Notes under the pieces: model-generated
Database searches by the model: none
What the model was told of the DNA's origin: nothing
Seen by the model: only the letters and a program-made list of their open reading frames with translations
Part shown: one piece after another, positions 62,486 through 64,000 of the stretch
Layout: every line of letters begins with the position of its first letter
How positions within the stretch are numbered: position 1 is the first letter of the stretch
Made by a program: the position numbers and the translations under genes
DNA from: Prorocentrum cordatum
Taxonomy: Eukaryota; Sar; Dinophyceae; Prorocentrales; Prorocentraceae
NCBI GenBank assembly: GCA_963575745.1
Contig: CAUYUJ010020682.1
Coordinates: forward strand, 97,501-161,500
Direction of reading: 5' to 3'
Length of the DNA: 64,000 nt

Positions 62486-62701
62486 GTGAACGAGCCAGGC
62501 TCGCCGCCGATGTTGACCGACGAGAGCCGCGGCGACAAGGGCAAGGGCAAGGGAAAGGGAAAGGGAAAAGGCGGATTCGACATGCATCAGGGCGGCTTTG
62601 ACAAGGGCAAAGGCAAGGGTGACTCCTGCAGAGACTTTCAGAGGGGCGCGTGCACCTACGGGGACCGCTGCCGCTTCGCCCATCGGTGGCGCCAGGGATG
62701 A
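62486..62701 (+). CDS. Small CCCH zinc-finger protein or last exon
   Basis: Open from just after TGA/ACAG at 62,480-62,485 to TGA 62,699. ACAG|GTGAAC looks like a splice acceptor, and the first ATG in frame is at 62,510. It contains a GKGKGKGKGKG tract, then GGFDMHQGGFDKGKGKG and a C-x7-C-x5-C-x3-H finger (CRDFQRGACTYGDRCRFAH), the RNA-binding CCCH type. Dinoflagellates have many short CCCH proteins; the target is unknown. It ends right after the finger (RWRQG). Confidence 0.6.
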   Translation: MNEPGSPPMLTDESRGDKGKGKGKGKGKGGFDMHQGGFDKGKGKGDSCRDFQRGACTYGDRCRFAHRWRQG

Positions 62702-62815
62702 AAACGACATCTGAAGGGTCTGAGCCCTGGTGCAGGGCGCCAGGGCGGGAAGTCTTCTTTTCCCCCCCTCCTGCGGGCGCCTGATATCGTTGGGTGTGTT
62801 CGGGGTGCCGTGATG

Positions 62816-63085
62816 TTGGGGGTGTTCTGGTGACGTGGTGCTGTAGTGCCGTGGTGCCGTGGTGTCTCGACGACTCGGTGTCGTAGCGGCGCGGTGCAGG
62901 GATGTTTCAGTGTTGAGGTGCCGCGGTGTCGTGTTGTGTCGTGGTGTGTCGTTGTGCGCCGGTATGTGTGTGTGTGTTTCGTGGCGTGTCGCGGTTCCGT
63001 CGTGTCGCGGTGGCGCGGTGTCGCGATGCAGCGGTGTGCGCTGCCGTGGTGGTGCGGTGCCTCTGTGTCGCGGTGTTGTGGTGAC
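62816..63085 (+). repeat. Degenerate GTG/GTCGCGGTG minisatellite
   Basis: GGTGTCGCGGTG, GTGGTGCCGTGGTG and GTGTCGTGG units. No gene. Confidence 0.8.
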
Positions 63086-63544
63086 GTGTTGTTGCGGTGT
63101 CAGACTGGGGTGGTATCGTTGTGAGTCGTGGGGGTGCCAAACCGAAGATTGGCATTAACGACGAGAATATTGCCATCCAATGGCCTTCGGCTGGTCCCGT
63201 CACCGCGCCTGGGTCGTGGACAAGATGCTTCTTCGATGCTTCTTGGGGTCTCTCGGAGGCCTCGGGAACCCTCCTGGGGCTCATCAGGGGGCTCCTTACG
63301 GCAGCTTCGGACGCACTGGAAGCCCATATCCATTTGGGCCAGGTTGCAGGGCCTCCCAGACGAGTCAATCGGCTTCAAAGAGGGCTCCAGTACGGCCCTA
63401 TGGGGGCATCTCAGGGCATGCTGGATTTGAGCTCCCAACCAAGGTCCGGAAGGCTTGGGAAATGGCACCTGCCGAAGAAAGCCAAATGTTTTTGGCGAAG
63501 GACACAACCATATGCAAGTGTGAGTGCCGTAACGCAGGTGGGAC
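63086..63544. other. Unassigned spacer with weak TCTTGGGG similarity
   Basis: CAAGATGCTTCTTCGATGCT and CTTGGGGTCTCTCGGAGGCC near 63,222-63,265 resemble 12,745-12,780. No gene. Confidence 0.45.
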
Positions 63545-63885
63545 GAAGGTGGGGTCAGGAAACGTGTGAGGGTTGGTGCCGAAATGGGCGGGGTATCGCC
63601 ATGCGAGCGCTGCCACTGGGGCCTTCGGAGGGGGCTCTTCCCCTTTCCGCCCTTCGATGGCATTTCTGCCGTGCCGCATGGTTTTACACTGTTTCACTGG
63701 GCCAGTGCCTGCTGCATGTCTGGCCTCTCCGTGCGTTTCGCGAACCATGGAGCCGTCCCGCTGGGCGGGCCTTGGGGCCGCCGCTCCGCTCCGCTCCCCG
63801 TGGGGTCGCGGAGCGTGTTAGGTACTTGTGTGTGTGCGTGTGTGCGTGTGTGTGTGCGTGTGTGTGTGTGTGTGTGTGGAAGTGG

Positions 63886-63916
<31 letters not shown>

Positions 63917-64000
63917 GAAGTGGGCGGGGTGGCACCATGCGAGCGCTGCCGCTGGGGCCTTCGGCTGGGCCCCCGTTGGGGTCACGAGGCGTGTGAGGGG
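63545..64000 (-). repeat. 90-bp satellite monomers, inverted orientation, with (GT)n insertion
   Basis: CGTGTGAGGGTTGGTGCCG, GCGCTGCCACTGGGGCCTTC and, at the window end, GGCGTGTGAGGGG match the inverted array of 59.8-60.5 kb. A (GT)n/(GTGTGC)n microsatellite lies at 63,820-63,917. Confidence 0.75.

Noticed and set aside
1-64000. tRNA, rRNA, snRNA or SL RNA genes
   Set aside because: I looked for cloverleaf arms, 5S, U6 and SL RNA with donor by eye and found none. The only SL match lacks the donor. A covariance-model scan would be needed for certainty.

Overview
The window looks like nuclear DNA of a dinoflagellate. The strongest single sign is an exact 22-nt dinoflagellate spliced-leader (DinoSL) sequence at 20,888-20,909, in processed form and lying upstream of a small secreted-protein gene. 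Other signs are GC-rich unspaced coding fragments, dense simple-sequence DNA, a Ty1/copia element with the integrase, RT and RNase H style known from dinoflagellates, and DIRS/Ngaro-like elements whose RT has VDN instead of DD. Species cannot be named from the sequence.

Layout. 1-12.4 kb: an ORF with an OB-fold look, then a Helitron-like Rep-helicase. The latter has tandem ~55-residue repeats, a C2H2 finger, an HUH relaxase and a PIF1 helicase, and it is interrupted by a 13 x 33-bp minisatellite. 12.7-13.6 kb: a TCTTGG-type degenerate array with a conserved downstream module that recurs at 48.3 kb. 13.7-16.6 kb: the 5' part of a decayed DIRS-like element. 17.3-19.4 kb: a Gln-rich, repeat-driven coding region. 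20.9-21.75 kb: the retrogene behind the SL relic. 22-29.5 kb: almost all satellite and microsatellite DNA. 29.6-45.2 kb: a decayed 15.6-kb copia retrotransposon with two 240-bp LTR segments, a tRNA-iMet-like primer site, gag zinc knuckle, RING finger, protease, integrase, RT and RNase H. 45.6-46.9 kb: an AlkB-like 2OG-Fe(II) dioxygenase gene with one GT-AG intron, the best host gene here. 47.2-48.4 kb: the second TCTTGG array and module. 49.47-56.77 kb: a DIRS/Ngaro-like element with split direct repeats (A1...B1-A2-B2), sitting inside a CAT microsatellite. 57-60.5 kb and 63.5-64 kb: a 78/90-bp satellite with an orientation switch. 62.5 kb: a small CCCH zinc-finger gene.

The most unusual signal is two families of tiny, strand-biased, in-frame sequence elements, each restricted to one mobile element. 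Family A (19 nt, encoding GA-x-QPA) is scattered through the Helitron region. Family B (14 nt, encoding AG-x-PA) is scattered through the copia element and folds as a 5-bp stem closed by a G-N-N-A tetraloop. Both begin GC(R)G and end CCTGC. They behave like element-specific palindromic micro-repeats that have spread inside coding sequence. All searching was by eye, so copy counts are minimum estimates and family assignments rest on visible motifs.
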